Assembly: GCA_000436975.1 (NCBI GenBank) | Contig: HG000341.1 | Location: forward strand, 35,437 to 99,436 | DNA from: Clostridium sp. CAG:1000 | GTDB taxonomy: Bacteria > Bacillota_I > Bacilli_A > RF39 > UBA660 | Direction of reading: 5' to 3' | DNA length: 64,000 nucleotides | Part shown: positions 16,759-25,184 of the stretch, piece by piece | How the letters are laid out: each line of letters starts with the position of its first letter | How positions within the stretch are numbered: position 1 is the stretch's first letter | Position numbers and translations under genes: made by a program | Notes under the pieces: generated by a model | What the model saw: the letters and a program-made list of their open reading frames with translations, nothing else | Database searches by the model: none | Told to the model about the DNA's origin: nothing

Positions 16759-17940
16759 TTAGTTTGTCAATATCTTTACTCTTAAAATATCATTTTCGTG
16801 TACCTCAAATGGTATTTTTATTTTAATAATTTCTTGTGGATGGGAAGCACTATCCACACTTTCATTCCTATCATTAACTATATTTGTAACAGTAAATGTA
16901 TTTAATAAAGTATTAGGTCCAAATACCTCTATTTCATCCCCTACACTAAATTTATTTCTTTGTTCTACTGTAGCTATCATATTATCTTTATCAAATGATT
17001 TAATAAGCCCTAAAAAGTCTTGATTACTCGCTTCTTGTCTACCAGTAAAATATTGTCCTTCTACAAGTGGAACACTATCATAAAATTGAGGAGCATTCTC
17101 ACGATTAGATACACGTTCTAATACTTTTTTATAATATTTTATATCATCTTCAGTTAGAGTATTATTAATCTTTTTATCCATTATTGTTCTATAGCTATTA
17201 GCGACAGTTGCAATATAGTACATACTTTTCATTCTACCTTCTACTTTATATGACTCAATACCCATATCCATCATATCACTAATGTTATCTATCATATTCA
17301 AATCTTTAGAAGATATACAATATTCATAAGGAGTATTATTATCAAATGTAAATCTACATACTTGACTGCATCCACCTCTATTTGAATCTCTTAAAGTTAC
17401 ATAATTTGACATAACACATCTGCCACTATAAGAAGTACACATCGCACCATGAATAAATACTTCTACTTCAGTATCTATATTTTCTTTTATAAACTTCATA
17501 TCTTCACGTGAACATTCTCTTGCAAGTACTACTCTATATGCGCCTAAACTCTTATAGAATTTAACTGCTTCTAAATTAGTAATAGATTTTTGAGTAGATA
17601 TAAAAAATGGTGTTTTTAAGTTTTGTCTATGAATTGACTCTATAACAGCAAAATCACTAACTATATATGAGTCTATTCCAATCAGATCAAGTGCTTTTAA
17701 ATATTCATCAAGTCCATTTAAATCTTCATTATGCATTATCATATTAACTGTTACATATACTTTTTTATTTAATTTATGGGCAAACTCTACACCTTCTTTT
17801 ATTTCATCTAATGTAAAGTTATTAGCATTAGCCCTAAGACTATAATATTCTCCTCCTATATAAACAGCATCAGCACCATATAAAAATGCAAATTTAAGCC
17901 TATTTAAGTCCCCAGCAGGTAATAATAATTCATATTTCAT
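16759..17940 (-). CDS. trhP2: U32-family protein, tRNA 5-hydroxyuridine synthesis (TrhP2/YrrO-like)
   Basis: A 393-residue peptidase-U32 family protein. It opens with ELLLPAGDLNRLKFAFLYGADAVY and carries the signature EVFIHGAMCTSYSGRCVMSNY, with the conserved cysteines that bind the Fe-S cluster. Two more (GGCSQVCRF) follow. In B. subtilis YrrN and YrrO make 5-hydroxyuridine at tRNA position 34 using prephenate, and YrrM methylates it. The order here (yrrM, yrrN, yrrO homologues with 4-22 base overlaps) is the same, which supports the role. Confidence 0.85.
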   Translation of the reverse strand: MKYELLLPAGDLNRLKFAFLYGADAVYIGGEYYSLRANANNFTLDEIKEGVEFAHKLNKKVYVTVNMIMHNEDLNGLDEYLKALDLIGIDSYIVSDFAVIESIHRQNLKTPFFISTQKSITNLEAVKFYKSLGAYRVVLARECSREDMKFIKENIDTEVEVFIHGAMCTSYSGRCVMSNYVTLRDSNRGGCSQVCRFTFDNNTPYEYCISSKDLNMIDNISDMMDMGIESYKVEGRMKSMYYIATVANSYRTIMDKKINNTLTEDDIKYYKKVLERVSNRENAPQFYDSVPLVEGQYFTGRQEASNQDFLGLIKSFDKDNMIATVEQRNKFSVGDEIEVFGPNTLLNTFTVTNIVNDRNESVDSASHPQEIIKIKIPFEVHENDILRVKILTN

Positions 17941-18740
17941 TTTAAATCACCCACCTTATATTTAATATCATTTTCTAAAAAATAATAATCACTATCTATT
18001 AAATTACATAAGGAATCACTTTCACACTCAGATAATATTATTTTTTCACTAATATCATCTATATCAGTAAGATTAATTATTAAATTAAAGCATTCTAATT
18101 TATTAAGATACTTTGATGCACAAAATATTCTATCATTTAGAATAACACTTCCTGTTTTTTCTTCTTTAACAATAAGCTTATGATGAGAAGATTTTTCATT
18201 AAGATTATAATAGTTCTCATTACTATCTATATTATAATATTTATTAAAATTACTTACTAATGCTCTTCTTGAATACATAAGTGTATTTTTAGAAACATAA
18301 AAATAAAATATATTACTCTTACATTCATTATTTATTTTCATAAGTTCATCTATTGTAAGATCATTATTAATAACAACACTATTAATACCAAGAGTATTTA
18401 AATAATTAACTGCTTTATAATTTGATAATATATGATGCTCATATAAAATTATTCTTTTTTTTGGTATAAAGCTTAAAAGACCAATATCTTCAACAATAAA
18501 TTTAATGTTATCATTAAACTTACTTAAGTCAAAATCATATACTTGTTTATGTAGTAATCTATTCATAATAACATAAACTGCATTAGACTTTGCAATTTTA
18601 TTTATTTCATCAATCTCAAAATAAACATTAAATCCTATAGAATAATCTTTTAATGGTAAGATAAAAGTATTGAAACCATACTCTTCATATAGTTTCAATT
18701 CTTTTCTTTTTGGTAAAATTATAAATTCTTTCTTTTGCAT
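17937..18740 (-). CDS. trhP1: U32-family partner protein (TrhP1/YrrN-like)
   Basis: A 267-residue protein that overlaps the following U32 gene by 4 bases and the preceding methyltransferase by 22. It is much more diverged than its neighbour and lacks the cysteine signature, but its length, position and beta/alpha pattern fit the YrrN half of the YrrN-YrrO pair. Direct sequence evidence is weak, and the call rests mainly on gene order. Confidence 0.6.
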   Translation of the reverse strand: MQKKEFIILPKRKELKLYEEYGFNTFILPLKDYSIGFNVYFEIDEINKIAKSNAVYVIMNRLLHKQVYDFDLSKFNDNIKFIVEDIGLLSFIPKKRIILYEHHILSNYKAVNYLNTLGINSVVINNDLTIDELMKINNECKSNIFYFYVSKNTLMYSRRALVSNFNKYYNIDSNENYYNLNEKSSHHKLIVKEEKTGSVILNDRIFCASKYLNKLECFNLIINLTDIDDISEKIILSECESDSLCNLIDSDYYFLENDIKYKVGDLK

Positions 18741-19312
18741 ACCCCTATCGTATCACCTACTTTTATAAATTCAACTGAAAACTCATCTTGAGTCTTTAAA
18801 TATGTTATAAACTTTTCTATTTTACGAACCATTTGTCTTAAATTTCTACTTTTAATAGAAGAACTATTAAATACATAACCATGGAAATCCAAGTTATCGA
18901 TTATTATAACACCTTTTTCATTTAAATTATACTTATATTTATCTAAAAATCTTTTGTTTTGGCTTTTAGCAGCATCTATAATAATTAAATCATACATACC
19001 TTCAATATTTGTATTTAAAGCATCATAATGTATTAATTCTATATTTGATAAACCACTTGATAAGACATTATTATAAGCAATATTATATCTTTCATCATCT
19101 CTTTCAATACTAGTTATCTTTTCAATATTTTTATTACTAGCAAAACATAAAGTAGAGTATCCAATAGCACTACCTATTTCAAGTATAGATTTAATATTAT
19201 TTTCATCTATTATTTTATTAATTGTATCAATAGTATCTTTACTCATTATTGGTACATTATTATTAATACCATATTTTCTTATTTCATCTATTAATTTTGA
19301 TATTCTATCCAT
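18719..19312 (-). CDS. trmR: SAM-dependent O-methyltransferase (TrmR/YrrM-like)
   Basis: A 197-residue class I methyltransferase with the motif I region ILEIGSAIGYSTLCFA, an acidic motif II (ITSIERDDERYN) and the metal-binding-type IIIDAAKSQNKRFLDKY. It is of the catechol O-methyltransferase-like type. B. subtilis TrmR (YrrM) converts 5-hydroxyuridine to 5-methoxyuridine at position 34 of several tRNAs. Conserved neighbours (mltG upstream, two U32 genes downstream) support the same role here. Confidence 0.85.
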   Translation of the reverse strand: MDRISKLIDEIRKYGINNNVPIMSKDTIDTINKIIDENNIKSILEIGSAIGYSTLCFASNKNIEKITSIERDDERYNIAYNNVLSSGLSNIELIHYDALNTNIEGMYDLIIIDAAKSQNKRFLDKYKYNLNEKGVIIIDNLDFHGYVFNSSSIKSRNLRQMVRKIEKFITYLKTQDEFSVEFIKVGDTIGVCKRKNL

Positions 19313-20382
19313 AATCCTTCACTCTTTAATTTATTAACTGTTTTAATATGACCACTATCTGTTTCATTAAAATATGTTTTACCATTTTTATCAGCAACAA
19401 AATAATAATATTTATGTTTTGTTGGCTCAATAGACGCCACTATTGAATCTATACCAGGGTTACACACAGGAGATACTGGTAACTTACCATTCATACATGT
19501 ACTACGAGTATTATATGCATTACATTTATTTAATTGACTTACTTTTAAATCAACAGACCAATTATCTAACTTTTCTGCATAATAAGTAGTAACATCACTA
19601 CCTAAACTCCATTTATTATTAAGTCTATTATAAAATACTCCAGATACACCCTTTCTATCATTAGAAGTACCTGCTTCTAACTCAACTATTGATGCTAAAG
19701 TAAGCATTTGATGAACAGTATAATTACTAGTTTCTATCTCACTTTTATATGGGGTTAATTTCTTATCCATATTATCAAGCATACTTCCAAATATATCTTC
19801 TAATGAAGCAGTAGAATAAAACTCATATGTATCAGGATATAAATATCCTTCAAGAGAATAATAAATATCTTTATTTTTAATCTCATCAGTTAGAAACCAA
19901 TATTTATTAATTAATGTGTCTAAATAGCTACTATCAGATAGTTTAGTTAATATTTCTTTTTCACTGAAACTAAAATTTTCAATTAATTTAGATATAACAT
20001 ATCTCATATTTTTGCCTTCTACAAAAGTAATTTTTTTAGTTTCACTATTATTTTGACCACCTTTTTCAAAAGCATTAATTAATTCACTTAAATTATATGA
20101 TTTTTTAAGTTCATATTTTCCATAAGTTAGATCCTTAGGCTTATTTAATTTAATATATATTTTATAACATAAAGTAGATTTAATAAGCCCCTCACGCTTT
20201 AACTTATCAGCTATAGTATTATAAGTATCTCCGGAGTTAATAACAATACTTACAGTATCACTACTTTTACCATGAGAATTAACTATATAAAAATAACTAC
20301 CTACTAAAATACCTAAAACTATAACACACAAAACAAATATAAAAGCTATAAACTTTTTTACATTGAATACTTTTCTTTTCAT
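19291..20382 (-). CDS. mltG: Endolytic murein transglycosylase MltG
   Basis: A 363-residue YceG-like protein. It has an N-terminal membrane helix (about 10-30), a LysM-like part (VVINSGDTYNTIADKLKREGLI) and the catalytic region with Glu in LASIVELEAGTSNDR. NRLNNKWSLGSDVTTYYA and a PVCNPGIDSIVASIEP segment follow. MltG cuts nascent peptidoglycan strands and ends glycan growth. It is yrrL in the conserved Bacillus cluster. AGAGGTG precedes the start. Confidence 0.92.
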   Translation of the reverse strand: MKRKVFNVKKFIAFIFVLCVIVLGILVGSYFYIVNSHGKSSDTVSIVINSGDTYNTIADKLKREGLIKSTLCYKIYIKLNKPKDLTYGKYELKKSYNLSELINAFEKGGQNNSETKKITFVEGKNMRYVISKLIENFSFSEKEILTKLSDSSYLDTLINKYWFLTDEIKNKDIYYSLEGYLYPDTYEFYSTASLEDIFGSMLDNMDKKLTPYKSEIETSNYTVHQMLTLASIVELEAGTSNDRKGVSGVFYNRLNNKWSLGSDVTTYYAEKLDNWSVDLKVSQLNKCNAYNTRSTCMNGKLPVSPVCNPGIDSIVASIEPTKHKYYYFVADKNGKTYFNETDSGHIKTVNKLKSEGLWIEYQN

Positions 20383-20391
20383 AATACACCT

Positions 20392-20655
20392 CTAATTCTT
20401 TTTATATTCCAGTGAAGACAATATTTTACTAATAAAATCAAACTCTTCTCTATTAGTAACAGGTTTTAACTTAGTCATATTCCCTTTCTCACTCAATACA
20501 TAACTAGATGCATATGAAATAATTTCTCCACTTTTATTCTTCTTATCTTCTGTATATATTACATAATTAATATCATCACACTCTATATTAAAGAGTATCC
20601 TACACTTAATTTTATTTCCGTTTTTATCTTTAAGAGTCAATAAATTCTTTTCCAT
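20392..20655 (-). CDS. DUF1292 family protein (YrzB-like)
   Basis: An 87-residue acidic protein with the DUF1292 pattern: LLTLKDKNGNKIKCRILFNIECDDINYVIYTED, then SYVLSEKG, then a C-terminal helix near EEFDFISKIL. The function is unknown. It lies between ruvX and mltG exactly as yrzB does in B. subtilis, and overlaps ruvX by 26 bases. Confidence 0.8.
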   Translation of the reverse strand: MEKNLLTLKDKNGNKIKCRILFNIECDDINYVIYTEDKKNKSGEIISYASSYVLSEKGNMTKLKPVTNREEFDFISKILSSLEYKKN

Positions 20656-21064
20656 TACCTCTCCTGTCTAAAAAAGTCTGAAGTATAATAGTCGCTGCTA
20701 TTTTATCAATAACCTTTTTTCTATTTTTTCTAGTAGTGTTATTATTTATAAGCATTCTTTCTGCTTCAACTGTAGATAATCTTTCATCTTGCAAATATAT
20801 GTCGAGTGAAAATCTTTCTTTAAGTAATTCCATAAACTTTAGTGTTTCTTCACTCCTTTTAGATAAACTCCCATCAAGATTTAATGGGTTACCCAACACT
20901 AAAGCATCGATTTTTCTTTCATTAATTATAATTTCTAATTTATCTAATAATTCATCATAAGTACTATATCTTAATACTTCAAGAGAAGTTGCTATAAGAC
21001 CTGTCCTATCACTAATAGAAAGTCCTAGTGTTTTACTACCTAAATCAAGTCCTAAAAATGTCAT
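20630..21064 (-). CDS. ruvX: Holliday junction resolvase-like / pre-16S rRNA nuclease (YqgF)
   Basis: A 144-residue RNase H-fold protein with FLGLDLGSKTLGLSISD at the N terminus and LQDERLSTVEAERML in the C-terminal half, carrying the conserved acidic residues. The family is credited with 5' processing of pre-16S rRNA and was first proposed as a resolvase. It starts within the stop codon of the ireB-like gene (TAATG), so the two are translationally coupled. Confidence 0.92.
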   Translation of the reverse strand: MTFLGLDLGSKTLGLSISDRTGLIATSLEVLRYSTYDELLDKLEIIINERKIDALVLGNPLNLDGSLSKRSEETLKFMELLKERFSLDIYLQDERLSTVEAERMLINNNTTRKNRKKVIDKIAATIILQTFLDRRGNGKEFIDS

Positions 21065-21309
21065 TATTTAATATAACTTTCTAACATTATTTCAAGTATA
21101 TCTTCTCTTTTAAACTCAAGTATTCTATTTCTACATTCCTTATAACTTGAAATATATCCAGGATCCCCACTAATCAAATAAGCAACTATTTGTTTAATAG
21201 AATTATATCCTCTTTCGTCTAAATCTTCACATATTTTTTGTAAAGTAGTTTTAATGTTTTCACATGTAATTTCTTCAGTGTTCACAATGGTAGTTTCACT
21301 ATTTTTCAT
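21064..21309 (-). CDS. ireB: IreB family regulatory phosphoprotein (UPF0297)
   Basis: An 81-residue protein with the family pattern IKTTLQKICEDLDERGYNSIKQIVAYLISGDPGYISSYKECRNRI. In Enterococcus IreB is a substrate of the PASTA kinase IreK and affects cell-wall stress resistance. The N-terminal ETTIVNT segment has candidate phosphothreonines. GGAG lies eight bases before the ATG at 21309; longer in-frame starts cross the promoter region. It heads the conserved ireB-ruvX-DUF1292-mltG run. Confidence 0.88.
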   Translation of the reverse strand: MKNSETTIVNTEEITCENIKTTLQKICEDLDERGYNSIKQIVAYLISGDPGYISSYKECRNRILEFKREDILEIMLESYIK

Positions 21310-21371
21310 AAATTTCACTCCTAACATGTATATTCTATCAAAAAAATGCTTTATTCTCAACCTCAATTTGA

Positions 21372-21390
21372 TATAATATGTAAAGGTGAT
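21372..21390 (+). promoter_or_regulatory. -10 box and ribosome site of the polyprenyl synthase gene
   Basis: TATAAT (21372-21377) is followed by AAAGGTGAT (21382-21390) and the ATG at 21394. The leader is very short, and no good -35 box is seen. Confidence 0.5.
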
Positions 21391-21393
21391 ATA

Positions 21394-22650
21394 ATGATAA
21401 AGATAATTACAAAAAATGAATTTGAAAGTAAAATTAATGATTTTGATATTATATTTACTGATCAAAAATTAAATAATAAAAAGGAAATATTAATTAAAAC
21501 TTCAAAAGATTTATATCATAATTTAGATAAAGTTACTAAAAATAATAATGTTGCATTAATAATGATGAATAAAAATCAAAGAAATGAATGTTATCAACTA
21601 CTATATTTCTATCAAAATTATCTTAGTAAAATTGATATATTTAAAGAAAAAATAAATGAAATTAATAATACTTTTCATAAAGAACATGACAGTAGATATG
21701 CATATGATGCGATAGAAAAACTAAAGTACATGAATTGTGATGGTAAATTCTTAAGAGCATTTCTTATTACAGTTGGATATGAACTTAAACATAAAAATAT
21801 TGATTATATAATCCCTCTTGCTATTGCATATGAAACATTTCAAACATCAATACTAATTCACGATGATATTATTGATGATGCAGACACAAGAAGAGGTAAA
21901 AAAACAATACCCGAACTTTATAAAAAACAATTAAATGTAAATAATAGTGTTCCTTCTTCACTAGCTATGTGTATTGGGGACTTAGGCTTTTATTTAACTA
22001 ATGAAATAATATTTAATTATTATAGAAATGATAAAAAATTAGTAAAATACTTAGAATATTTAAATAAAATTATAATTAACACTATAAAAGGTGAGATTGC
22101 TGATGTATACTTACCTGCTAAAGAAACTTTTGAAGGCGAAAAGAAATTTACTGAATTAGAAATAATGGAAATTGCTAGACTTAAAACATCATGGTATACA
22201 GTAGTTGGTCCTTTCTGTTTAGGAGCAATTGCCGCTGGTGCAAAAGATGAAAAAATTGAAAAGTATGAATACTATTTAGAACCTATGGGAATGGCATTCC
22301 AAATTAGAGATGATATCTTAGGTATCTATGGTAATAGTGATAAAACTGGTAAGCCAAATACATCAGATATTAAAGAGAAAAAATTAACACTAATGTATTC
22401 TTATCTAAGAACTATTAAAACTGAATATTTTAAAGAGTTTGCTAAATACTATGGAAAAGAAGATGTAACTGAAAAAGAAGTAGAAAAAATAAGAGAGATA
22501 ATAAAAGAATCTGGTGCTCTTGAATATGCTGAGAGTTTTGTAGAAGAATTATTAAAAATAACAAAAGATGAAGTAGTTAAATATAAAAATAAACATATTA
22601 AAGATATATTAATTGGTTTAATGGTTTATATCAAATTAAGAGAAAAATAG
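21394..22650 (+). CDS. Polyprenyl diphosphate synthase with N-terminal extension
   Basis: A 418-residue trans-prenyltransferase. The first Asp-rich motif is in IHDDIIDDADTRRG and the second in FQIRDDILGIYGN (DDxxG form); a KLTLMYSY segment also fits the family. It condenses isopentenyl units on an allylic primer. The product length (farnesyl to heptaprenyl) cannot be read from sequence here. About 85 residues precede the usual start of the fold, so it is roughly 90 residues longer than the typical 320, and that extension is unrecognised. It is transcribed divergently from ireB. Confidence 0.85.
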   Translation: MIKIITKNEFESKINDFDIIFTDQKLNNKKEILIKTSKDLYHNLDKVTKNNNVALIMMNKNQRNECYQLLYFYQNYLSKIDIFKEKINEINNTFHKEHDSRYAYDAIEKLKYMNCDGKFLRAFLITVGYELKHKNIDYIIPLAIAYETFQTSILIHDDIIDDADTRRGKKTIPELYKKQLNVNNSVPSSLAMCIGDLGFYLTNEIIFNYYRNDKKLVKYLEYLNKIIINTIKGEIADVYLPAKETFEGEKKFTELEIMEIARLKTSWYTVVGPFCLGAIAAGAKDEKIEKYEYYLEPMGMAFQIRDDILGIYGNSDKTGKPNTSDIKEKKLTLMYSYLRTIKTEYFKEFAKYYGKEDVTEKEVEKIREIIKESGALEYAESFVEELLKITKDEVVKYKNKHIKDILIGLMVYIKLREK

Positions 22651-22673
22651 TTTTAAAATAAAAACTATTTTTT
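22644..22673 (+). terminator. Terminator after polyprenyl synthase
   Basis: AAATAGTTTT pairs with AAAACTATTT, followed by a T run. Confidence 0.7.
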
Positions 22674-22689
22674 AATTTGTTTATAAATA

Positions 22690-22908
22690 AGTCACGACCA
22701 AAACGCTACTTTTAATTCTTGAGATTGTTCATTAACAATATTTCTTAAAGTATTCTAAGTCTTTCTTTGGTCTTCTTCTCTATCTAGGATGATTGTTTAT
22801 CTTTGAATTTATAAGTTCAGTATTTGTCTCTATATACAAGTCCACTACTTTACCTTTAGTATGGGCACTATTCTTTAAAAGTTCTTTATCTTATAATAGC
22901 TCCTCCTT
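22690..22908 (-). pseudogene. Possible decayed small gene in the 22651-23000 gap
   Basis: This 350-base gap has no intact gene. On the minus strand a strong AAAGGAGGAG site (22898-22908 region) leads into a frame that reads DKELLKNSAHTKGKVVDLYI and onward for about 36 codons. It then meets a TAG, then reads RRRPKKDLEYFKKYC before two more stops. There is no start codon. The even composition and good ribosome site suggest the remnant of a gene whose family I cannot name. Confidence 0.3.
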
Positions 22909-22973
22909 TCTAGAGAATGTTTATCATTCCCTATTATAATAATTAGCTATAAAAACAAAAAAATTCTTTTTTT

Positions 22974-23006
22974 AAAAAAAATAAACAAATTTTACTTTGT
23001 TTATTT
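22974..23006 (-). terminator. Terminator after uppS
   Basis: AAATAAACAAA pairs with TTTGTTTATTT, with a T run on the minus strand. Confidence 0.65.
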
Positions 23007-23702
23007 AACAGTTCCTTTAGTTATATTTCTTTCAAAATATGAATCAAGCGCTTTATCAAATTCATTTTCATCAAAATCAGGGAAACATGTATCTGTAAAA
23101 TATAATTCAGCATAACTGATACTATAAAGCATAAAATTACTTATTCTAACTTCTCCGCTTGTTCTTATCATTAAATCTATAGGTGGTAGAGGATTATATA
23201 AATAATCATAAAAATTGTTTTCATTAATATCATCAATATTAAGTTTACCTTCGCTTGCGAGTTTAGCTATTCTTTTACTAGCATCAACTATTTCAGCTTG
23301 TCCACCATAATTAAGACATACATTAAAAACTCCTTTTGTACAATCACTAGTTAGCTTTTCTATTTCTTTCATAGTATTGTAAACTTTATCACTTAAAGGT
23401 TCTTTTCTACCAGAAAATATTATTTTAATATTATTTTTTACAAAGAAATCTTTTTCTTTCTTAAACGCAGTTACAAATAAATTCATTATATAATTTACCT
23501 CTTCTTCACTTCTTTTAAAGTTCTCAGTCGAAAAAGCAAACACTGATAAATATTTAACTCCTTTGTCTAGTATATATATAGCTGTTTTTTTAAGTCTATT
23601 ATAACCTGCTAAATGTCCTTGCGTTCTTTTCATACCTTGTCTTGTAGCCCATCTACCATTACCATCCATTATTATTCCAACATGATTTGGTATTTTATTC
23701 AT
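23001..23702 (-). CDS. uppS: Undecaprenyl diphosphate synthase
   Basis: A 233-residue cis-prenyltransferase. The P-loop region is HVGIIMDGNGRWATRQG, followed by FAFSTENFKRSEEEV and the C-terminal DLMIRTSGEVRISNFMLYSISYAELYFTD. It makes the C55 lipid carrier for cell-wall synthesis. GAGGTG lies six bases before the ATG at 23702. It is usually followed by cdsA; here it stands alone with its own terminator. Confidence 0.95.
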   Translation of the reverse strand: MNKIPNHVGIIMDGNGRWATRQGMKRTQGHLAGYNRLKKTAIYILDKGVKYLSVFAFSTENFKRSEEEVNYIMNLFVTAFKKEKDFFVKNNIKIIFSGRKEPLSDKVYNTMKEIEKLTSDCTKGVFNVCLNYGGQAEIVDASKRIAKLASEGKLNIDDINENNFYDYLYNPLPPIDLMIRTSGEVRISNFMLYSISYAELYFTDTCFPDFDENEFDKALDSYFERNITKGTVK

Positions 23703-23824
23703 TTTATTCACCTCATATTTATCTATTATACAAAAAATAATTAGGATTTATATTGTTTTTAAAACTTTTTTACACTTTTTTTATACTTTTGTAGTATAAT
23801 TTTAAAAAGAAAAAGAGGTGGCTT

Positions 23825-25159
23825 ATGAAACAAAATATAGAAAAACTTATTAAAGATAAAAAATATTCTAAAATTAAAGAAATATTAAACAAGATGAATG
23901 AATATGACATAGCTAATATATTTGAAGACTTACCTCAAAATGAAATGGTTAAGTTATTTAGATTACTGAATAAAGATATAGCTGCGGATGTATTTTCGTA
24001 TTTAGAAACAGATACAGAAGCTATGATAATATCTTCCCTTAGTGATAATGAGGCTGTATCAATAATTAATGATATGTCTGCAGATGACGCGACTGACCTG
24101 ATGGATGAAATGCCTGCGAATGTAGTAAGCAAATTATTATCTAAAGTTGATGTTGAAACTAGGCGTGATATTAATACACTACTTAAATATCCTGATAATT
24201 CAGCTGGTAGTATAATGACGGTAGAATACTTAGATTTTAAAGAATATATAACTATTAAAGATGCTATTAAAAAAATAAAGAAAGAATATGATGAAAAAGA
24301 AACCATAGATACTTGTTTTGTAACTGATAAAAAAAGAAAACTAATTGGAACTGTTAAATTAAAAGATTTAGTTATCAATGATGAGGATACTCCTATCGGC
24401 GACATTATGGATGATAGTGTTATGTCAGTTGACACACTAACTGATCAAGAAGAAGTAGCAAAAATAATACAAGATTATGATTTAACCTCTATTGCAGTTG
24501 TTGACTCTGAAAGTAAACTTGTTGGTATTATTACAATAGATGATGTTATTGATATTATTGAAGAAGAGACTACAGAAGATATAGAGAAAATGGCAGCTAT
24601 TCTTCCTACTGAAAAATCATATTTAAAACTATCCACATTTGATTTATGGAAAAGTAGGATACCTTGGTTATTACTTCTTATGATATCTGCTACATTCACT
24701 GGTAAAATAATACAACATTTTGAACAGTCTCTAGCCGCTTGTGTTATTTTAACATCGTTTATACCAATGCTTATGGATACAGGTGGTAATGCAGGTGGGC
24801 AATCATCTGCAACTATTATACGTGCACTATCACTAAATGATATTGAATTTAAAGATATATTTAAAGTAATATTTAAAGAATTTAAAGTTGCCCTTGTAGT
24901 AAGTTTAACACTTTCAGTTGCTAACTTCATAAAACTTATTTTTATTGATGGCATTACTACAAACGTAGCTTTTGTTGTTTGCCTTACTTTAATACTTACG
25001 GTATGTATTGCTAAAATAGTTGGTTGTTCTTTGCCTATACTGGCTAAAAAAATAGGATTTGACCCAGCTGTTATGGCAAGTCCATTTATTACAACCATAG
25101 TTGATGCTATTTCATTACTTGTTTATTTTCAAATAGCTAGTCAAATATTACATATATAA
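23825..25159 (+). CDS. mgtE: MgtE-family magnesium transporter
   Basis: A 444-residue protein of standard length. It has an N-terminal superhelical domain (about 1-130), two CBS domains (about 135-255, IKDAIKKIKKEYDEKET and VGIITIDDVIDIIEEE) and five C-terminal membrane helices. The pore motif region is PMLMDTGGNAGGQSSATIIRAL. The cytoplasmic domains sense Mg2+ and gate the channel. The upstream region (about 110 bases) is too short for an M-box riboswitch. A TATAAT-like box lies about 25 bases before the ATG. Confidence 0.93.
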   Translation: MKQNIEKLIKDKKYSKIKEILNKMNEYDIANIFEDLPQNEMVKLFRLLNKDIAADVFSYLETDTEAMIISSLSDNEAVSIINDMSADDATDLMDEMPANVVSKLLSKVDVETRRDINTLLKYPDNSAGSIMTVEYLDFKEYITIKDAIKKIKKEYDEKETIDTCFVTDKKRKLIGTVKLKDLVINDEDTPIGDIMDDSVMSVDTLTDQEEVAKIIQDYDLTSIAVVDSESKLVGIITIDDVIDIIEEETTEDIEKMAAILPTEKSYLKLSTFDLWKSRIPWLLLLMISATFTGKIIQHFEQSLAACVILTSFIPMLMDTGGNAGGQSSATIIRALSLNDIEFKDIFKVIFKEFKVALVVSLTLSVANFIKLIFIDGITTNVAFVVCLTLILTVCIAKIVGCSLPILAKKIGFDPAVMASPFITTIVDAISLLVYFQIASQILHI

Positions 25160-25184
25160 AAAACACTTTCAAAAAGTGTTTTTA
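25157..25184. terminator. Bidirectional terminator
   Basis: AAAACACTTT pairs with AAAGTGTTTT, between mgtE and the converging coiled-coil gene. Confidence 0.75.

Noticed and set aside
23712..23824. M-box magnesium riboswitch before mgtE
   Set aside because: The leader is only about 110 bases and mostly promoter and spacer sequence. No M-box-like set of helices or terminator is present.
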